NCBI GenBank assembly: GCA_030446505.1
Contig: JAUJND010000005.1
Coordinates: forward strand, 19,130 to 83,129
Direction: 5' to 3'
Source of the DNA: Chroococcidiopsidaceae cyanobacterium YX2bin18
Lineage (GTDB): Bacteria; Cyanobacteriota; Cyanobacteriia; Cyanobacteriales; Chroococcidiopsidaceae
DNA length: 64,000 nucleotides
The notes beneath the pieces are model-generated. The model saw only the letters and a list, made by a program, of their open reading frames with translations. It ran no database searches and had not been told where the DNA came from. Made by a program: the position numbers and the translations under genes. Positions within the stretch are counted from its first letter, which is position 1; each line of letters begins with the position of its first letter. This document shows positions 49,901 to 58,715 of the stretch, piece by piece.

Positions 49901-50061
49901 AAGGCAAAAGCCATTAGCACGCCTGCAAATAAGGCAACAAAGAATTGTGGACCTGAAAAAACAAGTGCTGCTTCTTCTGGTGTCACTTCATCCACAATAA
50001 TTTGGGCAATACTAAGTTGCGTACTGCATAATCTCAACATAATTTCCGCACTCTGCAACAT
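46912..50061 (-). CDS. Large membrane protein with six 98-residue repeats
   Basis: 1,049 residues from ATG 50061 (after GAGGAAAATATC); ten more codons are possible. Numbering here counts from the upstream ATG 50091. The N-terminus has about four membrane segments (residues ~48-80, 104-128, 131-150, 151-170). Then come an Ala-rich region and a half-repeat (~234-300). Six repeats start at 427, 525, 623, 721, 819 and 917: the consensus is YLRNTxxEELNPEGI, LLxDPxAGxxAL, RLSQFDRxTLVxLLSQR, DxSEExxNxI. They are probably helical. A final membrane helix lies at ~1030-1055. I do not recognise the family. It heads a minus-strand block with stress-type proteins. Frame is intact over 3 kb. Confidence 0.9.
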   Translation of the reverse strand: MLQSAEIMLRLCSTQLSIAQIIVDEVTPEEAALVFSGPQFFVALFAGVLMAFAFQLLLTNFSVAFGISSLGGSSDSDDESESLGGTIRKIETAVGFWTLLTVSISLFVACFLAVKLSLVESALLGAIIAVVIWSTYFSVLVWVGSTTVGSLIGSVVSTATSGFQGIMGTATAALGANAASSQAVSTAEAITAAVRRELTSGIDPSKISETLQNSLGNLQLPKLDFDQIRGQFEKLLSSSDLQAIAGSEGLSNIDRQTFVDLASSRTDLSKQDINRIADQLESVWKQTVGKPGQDSQAQLLNLLKSATPEELRSNQLGEQLQQLIGQGQGTSLTNRAMQLGFNALLGTVLDRVDLSDLDVEKISAQLQKVTDKLPGLDTEQVSGQLQKLKDQATEQANKLGSQVADKLPTLPFSTIRADVDNYLLNSNAWHLNRETIKKEFKDVIYDPEADAGKVRRELEQLNQEYFSQKLTQRGDLLPNRITEVAEQLEGIRMEVLSSVQNTEAQERSQDLRSRVENYLRSTGKEELNPESIQANFQTLLEDPEAGIEALSDRLSQFDRDTLVQLLKQRQDISEEEANQIVAQLESSRDSVLNRAQELQEQAKAKALEVRQKVEEYLRNTNKDELNPEGIKRDFQTLLEDPQAGLSALRSRLSQFDRDTLVQLLSQRQDLSEEQVNQTLDSIEAVRSNILQAPQKAAEKAKEQYDKTTSALAEYLRNTNLEELNPEGISQDLTKLLDDPKEGALALRDRLSQVDRETLVKLLSQRQDLSEEQVNQAIDQVQEGIRSIVKAPRRVASRVQKQVLDFEGNLESYLQNTGKEELNPESIKRDLQLLLNDPRAGVGNIGDRLSKFDRSTLVALLSQREDITEEEANRIADQIESVRNSFVEQIQKVQQTIQSTIDGIFDKLRNYLNALERPELNYEGIQQDFSKVFDDPQAGFEALQNRLSQFDRETLVAVLSSREDISEADANRIIDQIEGARDSVLQRAERIQQEAQKRLQALKKQTQKQAEETKKAAAGAAWWLFSAALTSLAASVIAGVIAVGGRSFLG
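47050..48813. repeat. Six tandem 294-base coding repeats
   Basis: Each repeat is exactly 98 codons. DNA similarity is strong between neighbours, weakest in the first. They lie within the large membrane protein gene. 98 residues equals 14 heptads. Confidence 0.9.
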
Positions 50062-50216
50062 GATATTTTCCTCATTCAAGCTTGAGTACACACTGCCAGC
50101 TTTAGAGTTGAAGCTGCCTTACTCATCAGCCTAGCTAGCAGCTACGTTGGCTTCAACTGCCATAAGTACAAGGTTTATCTTAAGTTGCGGTTAAGAGTGA
50201 AGGCTGACCAAAAGAG

Positions 50217-50393
50217 GAGGGGGGACAGGGGGACAAGGGGACAGGGGGACAAGGGGACAAGGGGACAAAAAAAATTGTACCGAGATTGTTGGGCTAGAGG
50301 GATAAGACATCCTTGTTTCAAAAAGAGTGGATGTATCTATGGAGTTTTCCCGCAAGTCCGCCCCATCCCCTTGTCCCCTTGTCCTCTTCTTTT
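50217..50393. repeat. G-rich/C-rich inverted tandem repeats with central hairpin
   Basis: GGGGACAA/GGGGACAG-type units (50217-50270) and their complement CCCCTTGT (50367-50393) flank about 95 bases. The two arms match perfectly over 18 bases. The centre has a further stem (ACATCC at ~50308 with GGATGT at ~50329). It lies between the large repeat protein and the next upstream gene, in what would be their shared transcript or promoter region. Confidence 0.75.
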
Positions 50394-50400
50394 GCTCCGC

Positions 50401-50919
50401 CTACTTGCGACCGTGAAGCCATTTAGCTGCGATCGCACCCATAGCCGCTCCTACTAGTGGGTTACTCAGGAACTTCACAATTGCTGGTTGTTCTGCTAAC
50501 ACGTCTCGGAAAATATCTGGGTGAGAGTGATAGGTAAAAGCAGCCAGTTTGCTAACATCATCTGCTGACATCCGATTTGGGTGATGGGTCGAAAGCCCTA
50601 ATTGTCGCTCCAGATCGCGATCGCTCAGTCCTCTTTTTTTGAGTTGGTTACAGAATGCCTTGGCAACATCGTCGCGTTCATTAGGCTTAATTTGGGCGAT
50701 CGCTTTTTGCAGTTCTGGTTCCATTTGCTCGGTCGGGATGCGGTCTGGATGAAAAGAGCGACCAAACAACTGACGACGTTCATCGTGCGATGAGCGCTGG
50801 GCAAAATCATCAAAATTTGCGTATTCTTGCTCCATCTTCGGAGCATCTTCCAGCGCCTCAACATCACCCCCAGCCAAGTCGTTCATGATTTGACGTTTAT
50901 ATTGTTCGCTACTACTCAT
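50401..50919 (-). CDS. Conserved hypothetical protein, stress-type neighbourhood
   Basis: 172 residues (MSSSEQYKRQIMNDLAGGDV), acidic N-terminus, a central helical region with NERDDVAKAFCNQLKKRG and LSDRDLERQLGLSTHHPNRM, and a C-terminal hydrophobic stretch (FLSNPLVGAAMGAIAAKWL) that could anchor in membrane. I do not recognise a named family. It lies between the large repeat protein and the lipoprotein on the same strand, each separated by gaps of 60-340 bases. Confidence 0.75.
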   Translation of the reverse strand: MSSSEQYKRQIMNDLAGGDVEALEDAPKMEQEYANFDDFAQRSSHDERRQLFGRSFHPDRIPTEQMEPELQKAIAQIKPNERDDVAKAFCNQLKKRGLSDRDLERQLGLSTHHPNRMSADDVSKLAAFTYHSHPDIFRDVLAEQPAIVKFLSNPLVGAAMGAIAAKWLHGRK

Positions 50920-50976
50920 CTTAAAGTCTCCTTATTGACAAAAAATTCGGGTTGGTGCTTCTGCAATGCCGCAGAA

Positions 50977-51411
50977 TTATTTATACTCAATCTGTTTTGA
51001 TTGAGTGTCATACAAAGCCGTCAAAATTAGTTTTTTATCAGGCGCATACATCAAAATCGTTAAGTCCTGCTTGGGAAAATTTTTGTGAAAACCTTGAGCT
51101 AATGATTTCGCTAGAGGCTTCACTTCATTGGGACGAACTTGAGGTGTAATTACAACACCTAACTTGTTGTTATCCCGCACATAAGCATCTTGAACTAGTC
51201 CCTTAGCTGTTTGGACAACCCAATTGCCAAAATCTTGTCCAGCAGCGCTATTTCCCCGTGCTAACAAGGCATAGTCTCCGGTACGACTAATTACTGGTAA
51301 ATTAGTTGGTTGTTTTGCTTGCACCGTTCCACTACAAGCGGCAGTGGTTGTCAGAACTAAAATCAAGACGAAAGCAGTCAAAATTTTACGAAACTGCTGA
51401 AATAACCTCAC
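50977..51411 (-). CDS. Lipoprotein, unknown function
   Basis: 144 residues from GTG 51411, chosen because GGAGGAAGTC lies just upstream and the N-terminus then reads RLFQQFRKILTAFVLILVLT-TTAACSG, a lipoprotein signal peptide with lipobox TAAC (Cys at residue 26). The mature part (~118 residues) has NKLGVVITPQVRPNEVKPLA and QDLTILMYAPDKKLI. An open frame extends 32 codons upstream without protein character. Probably attached to the periplasmic face of a membrane. Confidence 0.8.
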   Translation of the reverse strand: MRLFQQFRKILTAFVLILVLTTTAACSGTVQAKQPTNLPVISRTGDYALLARGNSAAGQDFGNWVVQTAKGLVQDAYVRDNNKLGVVITPQVRPNEVKPLAKSLAQGFHKNFPKQDLTILMYAPDKKLILTALYDTQSKQIEYK

Positions 51412-51580
51412 TTCGACTTCCTCCAAAAAGCAAATTAGGTAAAAAGATATTAGGCTACCTTTCTGAATCAATTGGTTGAATCGAGAGATTAGATAACTCT
51501 TGCACAAGCGTCACGTTTTTTAAGTAGGAGCAATTCATGAATCGCTCCTACTGTTAGTCCTCAATAGCTGTGCAGACTAC

Positions 51581-52477
51581 TTAGATCCGCTCATCTGGGA
51601 GCCGCTTAGAACCACGATCCACAACAGCACGACCTTGAGTATCAACATCTAACTCTTCTCGACGAATTGTTTCTTGTGCTTCAACCGTGCTCTGCTCTAC
51701 TTCTTTTGTAACTTTGACTTCTTCACGCACAAAGGCTTCTTTATGAATGTCAGCCTGTTCTTCGTATATTTCTACGCGGGCAACTTCGCTGCTGCCGAAT
51801 GCAACTTCACCAGGAGCAACTGGTCTGCCTGCATCTGTTGGAGTAACGCGCTCAATTACAACTCGCTCTTTCTCCACTGGCACTGAGACTCGTGCTGTTT
51901 CGGTTTCAACGTGCTTACCAATTGCTACTTCCCCTGATTTGACCCGTTGTTTGTTTGTGACCAGGCGTTCTTGGTACAGTTTTAAGTTTTGATGATCCTG
52001 GTCATTCATCTGATACAAAGATGCATCTTGTTGATAATCGTAGGTATCACGGTTATAAGTAGAAGGCTGATCTGCCATCGAGCCTGTCATTGAGCTAACC
52101 GAAGTAGCAGTAGTCCCAGTAGCAGGAGTACGATATACGCCTCTTACCTGCTCTTCATAGTCATAGTCTATCGTTTGAAGATTGTTGAACTCAGGTAATG
52201 TCTCTGCTTGCTTTTTAGTCATACCGATCGCATAAACGCGGTCAGCATTATGATCAATCCGGGTACGACCAACGGGGAGCAAAACTTTTTTGCCAAAAAT
52301 CCAGAAGCCTAAGTCAATGACAAAATAGCGGAACTTACCTTGCTCATCTACAAGAACATCGCTAACTGTACCAATTTTCTCGTCTCCTTCTGCATAAACG
52401 CTAAGCCCTTTGATGTCGCCACCCTCAAAGGTGTCACGGTAATTTGGGTCAAAATCCTCAAGTTTTAGAAGCGCCAT
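51581..52477 (-). CDS. PRC-barrel and DUF2382 (YsnF/AvaK-like) stress protein
   Basis: 298 residues from ATG 52477 (after GAGGAAAAATACT). Residues ~20-100 are a PRC-barrel domain (IKGLSVYAEGDEKIGTVSDV; FGKKVLLPVG). Residues ~180-298 are DUF2382 (LKLYQERLVTNKQRVKSGEV, then AIGKHVETETARV, VPVEKERVVIERV, REEVKVTKEVEQ). This pairing is common in general stress and desiccation-related bacterial proteins. It is a soluble protein. A 60-codon upstream open extension contains a hydrophobic run but lacks family similarity, so I reject it. Confidence 0.88.
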   Translation of the reverse strand: MALLKLEDFDPNYRDTFEGGDIKGLSVYAEGDEKIGTVSDVLVDEQGKFRYFVIDLGFWIFGKKVLLPVGRTRIDHNADRVYAIGMTKKQAETLPEFNNLQTIDYDYEEQVRGVYRTPATGTTATSVSSMTGSMADQPSTYNRDTYDYQQDASLYQMNDQDHQNLKLYQERLVTNKQRVKSGEVAIGKHVETETARVSVPVEKERVVIERVTPTDAGRPVAPGEVAFGSSEVARVEIYEEQADIHKEAFVREEVKVTKEVEQSTVEAQETIRREELDVDTQGRAVVDRGSKRLPDERI

Positions 52478-52657
52478 AGTATTTTTCCTCGAATTGTCTG
52501 CTGTAGTGAAGATTGCAAGTGCAATCACGACTAGAACTGAAGTAAGTACAACATGAGCCTTAAAAAGCAGCATCTCTAATCCTGTTTGGATTAGTAGCTT
52601 AGGTGCTACACAATCTTGGTCAAAAGCCAAACTAATTAACCTACCAAAGAACTGCAC

Positions 52658-53060
52658 ATCTTAGCCTCTTCCAGGCAAGGAGTTTTAATCTAGCCTGCTA
52701 AGGAATCAAGAGTGAGTTTTCACTACCACTGTAAGCATTCTTAGATAGGCGCTTCTTAAGCGCTAATCAATACTTTCAGTATTGTTAAGAATGTAAGGAC
52801 AAGCTGAAATTGCTTGACTGTAAAGGTTTTACTCAAATAGATGTGACTAGGTTCTAGCAGTTTTGTGACCAGGTTCTAGCGATTTTGTGGCTAGGTTTTA
52901 GTATTGATTGTAAGGTTGCAAAACTTATACACAGCAAGACTTTTATGCTTATTTAGCCTACTTTCTCAAACCTTACATTGCTAAAATGGGTTATTCGCTA
53001 AACTGATAGTGATGCAGGCTGATTTGAAATAAATTGCAGTTACTAACCTGATTACTGATG
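52658..53060. other. Gene-free region with 22-base tandem repeats
   Basis: About 400 bases without a gene. It contains 2.5 tandem copies of a 22-base unit with the core AGGTTCTAGC(G/A)(A/G)TTTTGTG at 52844-52909. The rest is AT-rich with no recognisable element. It precedes the PRC-barrel gene and follows the XRE-tailed gene. Confidence 0.6.
52844..52909. repeat. 22-base tandem repeat, ~3 copies
   Basis: Units start at 52844, 52866 and 52888 (TGACTAGGTTCTAGCAG…, TGACCAGGTTCTAGCG…, TGGCTAGGTTTTAG…). The third diverges. Could be tandem operator sites. Confidence 0.7.
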
Positions 53061-54582
53061 CTATTGTTGCCAGCTGGCTTTGTGTATTTCCAGTTTGTCG
53101 ATCAGCTTGGGTACATCCTTCTGCGAGACATTACGGTGACCAGTCTCAACTGCATCAACCCAAGATACACTTTTCCCCATTGTTGCAGCAAGAAATGCTC
53201 TAGACCAACCTTTAGCTTTTCTAGCTTCTCTGATTACAGTGCCTGTTAAGGGCTGGTGAGGCTTCTTTGTCAAATTAATTGCTGTAGTCTTGTTAGGAGT
53301 CAGGCGTTCCTCTGCTTCTGGTGGCAGATTAAAACGCCATCTAGCATTGAGCAATTCAGCCCAGAAGCCTATAGGTCTTTTATTCCCATTATTATCTGTT
53401 AACCAATCTGGACCTGTTTCAAGTTCTAGTTGCCATCCAGCTTCTTGAACTACTTTCAAGTCAGTTGCAAAATCATCAGCCAGTTGCCGTCTTAATTGCC
53501 TGTCCTGGTGCGCTATTGCTACTCTATCTGCGCCATAAGCGATCGCCATCAGGGTTTTTCCAATCAGACAGTCACAGAATCCAGGTTTTATTTGGAAGGT
53601 GAGCAAAATCAAGATTCTAGCAGCACCAGCATTTTGTTTACCGATACTAAACAGTTTTTGTACTGTTCTCTTAGTAATAATTCCCGTATGACGGTAATAC
53701 TCAGATTTGTTGAGAAAGTATTTTGTCCATGCGCCAGGTTTACCTATTACTTTTAAACCGATTAATTTCCGATTACCACTCTGATCAATATTAAAGTTTG
53801 GCAGGATAGTAATGTCCCAAACTTTTTGATCGGCAACGGTAAAAGCTCCTACTTGACCATATCTAGGCCATGCAATACAGGCTAGTACCTGGGCTGGTTG
53901 CCGTAAAAGGTCATACAAAATTTGCAGCTGCTCATGTTTGCATAGATGAATCTCTGCGTTTAACAAGACCTGTATATTCCAGTAATTGCTTATCATCAAT
54001 AATGAATTCGCCTTCCCAAGGTGTACTAAGGTTTGCTACCTTTGCACAATAGATTAGGTGGATAGCACCCGCTCTAGGATCAAATTGGTTGATAACAGCC
54101 AAAGCTGCTTCTTCAGCTAAAGTTTCTGCATCTGGGTTTTCTGGATTGTCTGTTACGTAGTAATTAATTTTCCTTTACCACCTTGGACTTGTTTTTCGTA
54201 ACTCAATGTGCTATTGGAGTCAGCTTTCCAGGGCAAATCCTTTTTTGAGATAAAACTTCAGCAACACCACGCAGAACTAGCGACAAAGCAGCAACATTAG
54301 TCTTACCGTCGGGAAACAAAGAGGCTTTCTTAAATTGTCGAGTTTTTATTGGGACACGCTTTCCCTGGAAATGTAGCAATAACTTCTGAGCAATAGTCTC
54401 AACTATGCCTTGATTCCGAATTTGCTCTTGCTGCTTCTGAGGTTGAGCAGTTGATTCTGCAAGAGTTTCTTCATCACTGAGACAACTATCACTTGAGTCG
54501 ACCTACGGGAAAGAGATTTTTTTACTATTTGCTGAAATAGAGACCAAAGTTTGCTGCGTAATGCTTGTGCTAACAATTTCAT
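53061..54582 (-). pseudogene. Large protein with C-terminal XRE domain, frameshifted
   Basis: Pieces join into ~500 residues. The start MKLLAQALRSKLWSLFQQIV at 54582 is followed by shifted frames with LSDEETLAESTAQPQKQQEQ, then IRNQGIVETIAQKLLLHF and AALSLVLRGVAEVLSQK; then INYYVTDNPENPDAETLAEE and WEGEFIIDDKQLLEYTGL. The long last frame has LCKHEQLQILYDLLRQPAQV and ends with an XRE helix-turn-helix (TGTVIREARKAKGWSRAFLA, then VDAVETGHRNVSQKDVPKLI). Breaks are near 54000, 54230 and 54490. Similar XRE-tailed genes are found in cyanobacterial genomes; I do not know the function. Confidence 0.7.
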
Positions 54583-54687
54583 TTGTCTATAAATACGCCT
54601 ACTAAATTTAATTTCTAAGTATAAGACGTAACAATTTCCTATCAAAGTTTCTATTTTCTCAAGTAAGCATTTTTATGTTAAAGATGT

Positions 54688-54705
54688 ACAGTATCAAAAT
54701 ACTGT
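54688..54705. promoter_or_regulatory. Inverted repeat upstream of the XRE-tailed gene
   Basis: ACAGTAT-CAAA-ATACTGT, 7-base perfect arms, about 105 bases before the start. A plausible operator for the XRE protein; binding not shown. Confidence 0.4.
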
Positions 54706-55373
54706 TTACCAAAGCATCCATCTCAGGTTTGAAAGCAGTACAAGTAGTACAAGTTAACGTCAAAACAAAATGAATATTGTTTTTAAATAAATGACATTAC
54801 CCAGTAGTAATACACCTAGTAAATTTACATTAACTTATTGATAGTTATATTTCACTTGATTCTGCTAACATCGCAAAATCAATTATAAAATTGATGCTAC
54901 CTAAATGCTGCTTAACATTTAAGTTTCAATACTTTACACTGAAATAATTTATGCTGCTTATAGCTAAGACGCAAACAAGTATGCCTATATGCCAAATTTT
55001 ATATGGTCTTTACGCCGAGCAAAATCTAGTTTAAAAGTAATAATTTTTGCACTTGGAATTTATCAATGTGCTAAAAAAAATGTATTTTCAATTTCCTCTC
55101 GTACTGCATAAGTTATATAGCAAGAGCTTTTGAAGGAGCATTTTAGATTATGTAAGCTTAACTACAGTTGCGCTGCCATTTTTGTCACGGTGAAGACGTT
55201 AGACTTAGAAACTGACTAGTGACTACTAAAGGTAACTTTACAAACTCCTTCCCTTCTGTAGAACTCTCGTTCAGCCACTTTTTATTAGACACACAACATT
55301 TGGAACAGCAAAGCTACTTAAATTAGCGGTTAAGAGCTTTATTTAGTTAAAAGTAGCTGATTTAAGACAAACG
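54706..55373. other. AT-rich gene-free region
   Basis: About 670 bases with very high AT content and no credible open frame on either strand. I see no repeats or RNA motifs beyond the inverted repeat at 54688-54705. Confidence 0.6.
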
Positions 55374-56035
55374 CTAGAGCCGCGCTACCAGAGGAACAGT
55401 TAAATTATCAATGCCAAATTTGGAGAATGCTTCTAAGCTGGTAGCAACTAAGGCAACCGCTAGCGACACTACCCAGGTTTGCCAGATATTACCTTGGACT
55501 CCTAGAAAAATTAAGCTGCTAACAATGTAGCTAACCAAAGCCATTGTCAGAGAACCTTCCCAACTTTTGTTCATTCCCCAAAGTTGGTAGAGATGTTGCC
55601 AAATCGCTGACCTATCAGCGCTGCAAAACCATCCCCCAAGTCATTACCAAAACCCCTAAAACCGCATAATGAGGTTGTGACAACCAGAACCAGGTAATCA
55701 AAAGACCAATACTAACAGCGTAGAAGAATGTCCCCAGGCTTGACGACCGACACTATTAATACCAGGCAAAATAGGTAATTTATAAGACAATAAGGTGACA
55801 GCACTCTTAAAATTGAAGCAGTAATGCCTACCCAAGCGGGTATATGTAGCCACCAGGCAAGCAAAATTACATTGCCAGTGCCAATATGAACCACTTTTCG
55901 TCTAATTTCTGAGTTGGCAGATGTATAGCGATTGATTGTAGCTGCCACTAGCGAAACTGCACCTAGCCAAGCTGAGGCGATCGCAATTTGGAGCCAAATA
56001 TCTGGGATTAATTCTAACCAATACACGTTAAACAA
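55374..56035 (-). pseudogene. Phytol/dolichol kinase-like membrane protein, frameshifted
   Basis: CTP-dependent polyprenol/phytol kinase (VTE5-like) family. First frame: EIRRKVVHIGTGNVILLAWW then LHIPAWVGITASIL. Later frames: SAVTLLSYKLPILPG, WFWLSQPHYAVLG and ALIGQRFG. Last frame: MNKSWEGSLTMALVSYIVSS, then SKFGIDNLTVPLVARL. HIGTGN and MNKSWEGS are typical of the family. Breaks lie near 55800 and between 55575 and 55720. Intact ~220 residues, about seven membrane segments. A phytol salvage role toward tocopherol or chlorophyll is inferred from the family. Confidence 0.82.
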
Positions 56036-56095
56036 GGGTTTGATTTAAGCTGATAAAACCTTATTAATAACTCTAGCTATATTTAGTTGCACAAG

Positions 56096-56315
56096 ATGAA
56101 AAAATTAGTAATTTGGCTAATTCAAGGCTACCGAGTTTTGTCACAACTTACACCCCTACCTGTCGCTTTCATCCTACCTGCTCTCAGTACGCACTGGAGG
56201 CAATAGAACGATTTGGACTGTGGGCGGCAGTGCTCTAGCAATTCGACGAGTGCTACGCTGCCATCCCTTGCATCCTGGCGGTTACGATCCAGTGCCTACC
56301 GAAATTCGGCGCTGA
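56096..56315 (+). pseudogene. yidD: Membrane protein insertion factor YidD, frameshifted
   Basis: [20 protein letters not shown] (ATG 56096), then shifts to [20 protein letters not shown], then [19 protein letters not shown] to the stop at 56313-56315. PTCSQYA and HPGGYDPVP are the YidD (DUF37) signatures. Two one-base breaks (near 56163 and 56225) in a 73-codon gene. Too short for automatic calls once broken. YidD assists inner-membrane protein insertion. Confidence 0.85.
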
Positions 56316-56505
56316 GGGTAACTGGCTTCTAAATATGTAGTAATGATACTAGCGATTTTGGATTCAGCCCTAAGACTGGATTTTAGGAAGTAGACAAACG
56401 AAACCTAATGAGTGCAGGTTAAGACTGCGCTATGACTCTTAGTTTGCATAGGTGAACTTGTATGTAGTCCACGAATTACATTTGCTTAGGATTTACGTTT
56501 AAGCA

Positions 56506-58715
56506 TTAAGGTACAGTTTTTGTTGTCCATGTGTACGATGGCTTACGAGGAGCACTGCGGGTTACTGGTTTAGGAGCGCTACGGCGAGTTACTGGTCTAG
56601 GAGCACTGCGGACTATCCGTCTAGGAGCGCTACGGCGAGTTACTGGTCTAGGAGCACTGCGGACTACGCGTCTAGGAGCACTAGTGGTTACTGGTTTAGG
56701 AGCACTGCGGACTATCCGTCTAGAGCACTGCGGGTTACTGGTTTAGGAGCACTGCGGACTACGCGTCTAGGAGCGCTACGGGTTACTGGTTTAGGAGCAC
56801 TGCGGACTACGCGTCTAGGAGCACTATTGGTTACTGGAGTGGCAGAAAGTGTTGACCTCGTGCTGGCACGTCTTATTCGAGTCGTAACAGGTTTAGACGC
56901 GGCAATTTTGGCTTCTGCTTTCTGAGTTATAGGCTTTATCTTCTCTTGCCAATAAGGAGTGTCTGTAACTTTTTTTGCTTCAGTTATGGCATTCTGCCAC
57001 TGACCTTTATCAAGTGCAATATTCGCTGATTTTAAGTAAAAATTATTCTTTTCCCACTCTCCATTCCACTGCTTAATTGCCCCTTGAGCCTTTTGGTAAA
57101 CAAGGCTAGTTTTAGGAATAGCTGAAGCTATAGCGATCGCATCATTTAGCTTACCTAACTGATATGTATTCGTCGCTATTTTAAGGATACTGTCAGACCA
57201 CTGCTCAATCAGCTGTTGAGCGTCTTGATATAAAGCACCACCCTGGGAATTTTGCTAGCCTCAATAATTGCCGGAGAGAACTTACGTTCTGCTGCAAATG
57301 TCTTAGCTTGGGCAAGTTGACACTCACACCAGCAGAGACTGAGCATCAGTGTAGAAGAATGAATGACGCGGGACTGTTGGAGCCTGAGTCACGCACTCTT
57401 TATATTTTCCTTCTGCTTTTAGATTTTCAATTCGCTCTAGAGTCTTCGATATACTTGGACGAGGTTGCCAGTAAAGGACGTAACCAGCTACCAAACTTAC
57501 AAGAACCGCAAGTAATTCCTGCTCCCATCTGCAATTGCTTATGGGTTATAGGAACAGAATATTTCGGCTTTCCTTTTACCAATGGTGGCGCTTCTTTAGC
57601 TTGGACTAGGTCATGATTTAAGTCTGAGGCTATTGTTTCTATTTGCGAGGCTGTGGGTTGAGTGCTAACACTGGGTGCAGTTGGCAGGTGCAAGGGTTGA
57701 GAATAGATAGCAGTCGCAGTTGCCTGTGCAAGTGGGATATCTAAGCGATTTGTAACAACAGCTGGAATAATGGTTGGATCAGGCAGTGGTTCTTGAGAGA
57801 ACGGCGATAAGAAGACTGGAATTTGAGGCGGAGCAGAATTTACCGGGGGTAGGTGAGTATTACTTATGTACTCAAGCGCTTGTGAAACCTCTGCCACAGT
57901 TTGGAAACGATCTTTAAAGTGATAATGCACCATCTTTGTCAGAACAGAAGCTAGCGCATCGCTGACGTGCGCCCGATGTTGCCAGAGAATTTCCCCACTA
58001 TCAACATCCTCCTCAAAGTGCATTGGATTCAGCCCTATCAACGCCTGAATTCCAATGATACCCAAGGCATAAATATCACTGTTAGGGCGTGGTCTACCTC
58101 GCCCCTGTTCCGTGGGCATATAGCCTGGTGTACCAATACCAATAGTGGCAGATATGCTAGTCGCAAACGTTGATGTCTGCCCTAATTCTGTTATCACTTG
58201 TGTCCAGGCTTGCTTGACTGAACCAAAGTCAACTAAGACTAATTTACTATCTTAGTGCGCTTGATGAGATTGTTAGGCTTGATATCTCGATGGATAACTC
58301 CGTTACCGTGAACAAATTCTAAGATGCCCAACACTTCTTGCAGGAATCCACAGACTTGACTTTCAGTCCAGATCTGACCAGGTTGCAATTCAGCACTGAG
58401 CGAATGTCCTTCAATGAAATCTTGCACCAAGAAAAACTCTTGGTCTTCTTCAAAGTAAGCTAACAGCCTGGGAATCTGGTCGTGATTCCCTAGCTTTTCT
58501 AGAGTTTCTGCTTCAGACTGAAACAAACGTCTAGCACTCTCTAGAAAGTTAGAGTTACTACTAGCGGGTTTAAGGTGTTTCACAACACATTTAGGGCTGC
58601 CTGGTCGATGGATGTCTTCAGCAGCGTAGGTTTGACCAAAGCCACCAATACCTAAGATTCTGACAACTTGGTAACGTCCGCCTAGCAATTTGCCGATCAT
58701 TGGCTGACTCTCCAA
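56506..58715 (-). pseudogene. Ser/Thr protein kinase with basic repeat tail, frameshifted
   Basis: A Hanks-type kinase. The first frame has GGRYQVVRILGIGGFGQTYA (Gly-rich loop), VVKHL (ATP Lys), HRDIKPNN (catalytic loop). After a shift near 58245 it continues KLVLVDFGSVKQA (DFG), GTPGYMPTEQGRGRPRPNSD and the C-lobe, then a Pro-rich linker and a membrane segment. A further shift near 57470 leads to TLERIENLKAEGKYKECVTQ and TPR-like ITEAKKVTDTPYWQEK. The C-terminus is a run of SAPRRVVR/SAPKPVTR units to KPSYTWTTKTVP-stop at 56506, with one lost C at ~56734. Extracytoplasmic repeats attached to a cytoplasmic kinase suggest sensing of the cell envelope (inference). Confidence 0.85.
56551..56840. 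repeat. 24-27-base tandem repeats encoding SAPRRVVR/SAPKPVTR
   Basis: Eleven or so units, alternating AGCGCTCCTAGACG(C/G)(G/A)TAGT(C) and AGTGCTCCTAAACCAGTAACC types on the minus strand. They encode the Arg/Pro-rich kinase tail. The plus-strand open frame (GLGALR repeats) is a shadow. Confidence 0.9.

Noticed and set aside
52478..52657. Hydrophobic N-terminal extension of the PRC-barrel protein
   Set aside because: The good ribosome binding site lies before ATG 52477 and the domain starts there.
52844..52909. Possible CRISPR array
   Set aside because: Units are directly adjacent, with no spacers, and only about three copies are present.
56531..56746. Plus-strand open frame with GLGALR repeats
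   Set aside because: Shadow of the kinase repeat tail on the minus strand.
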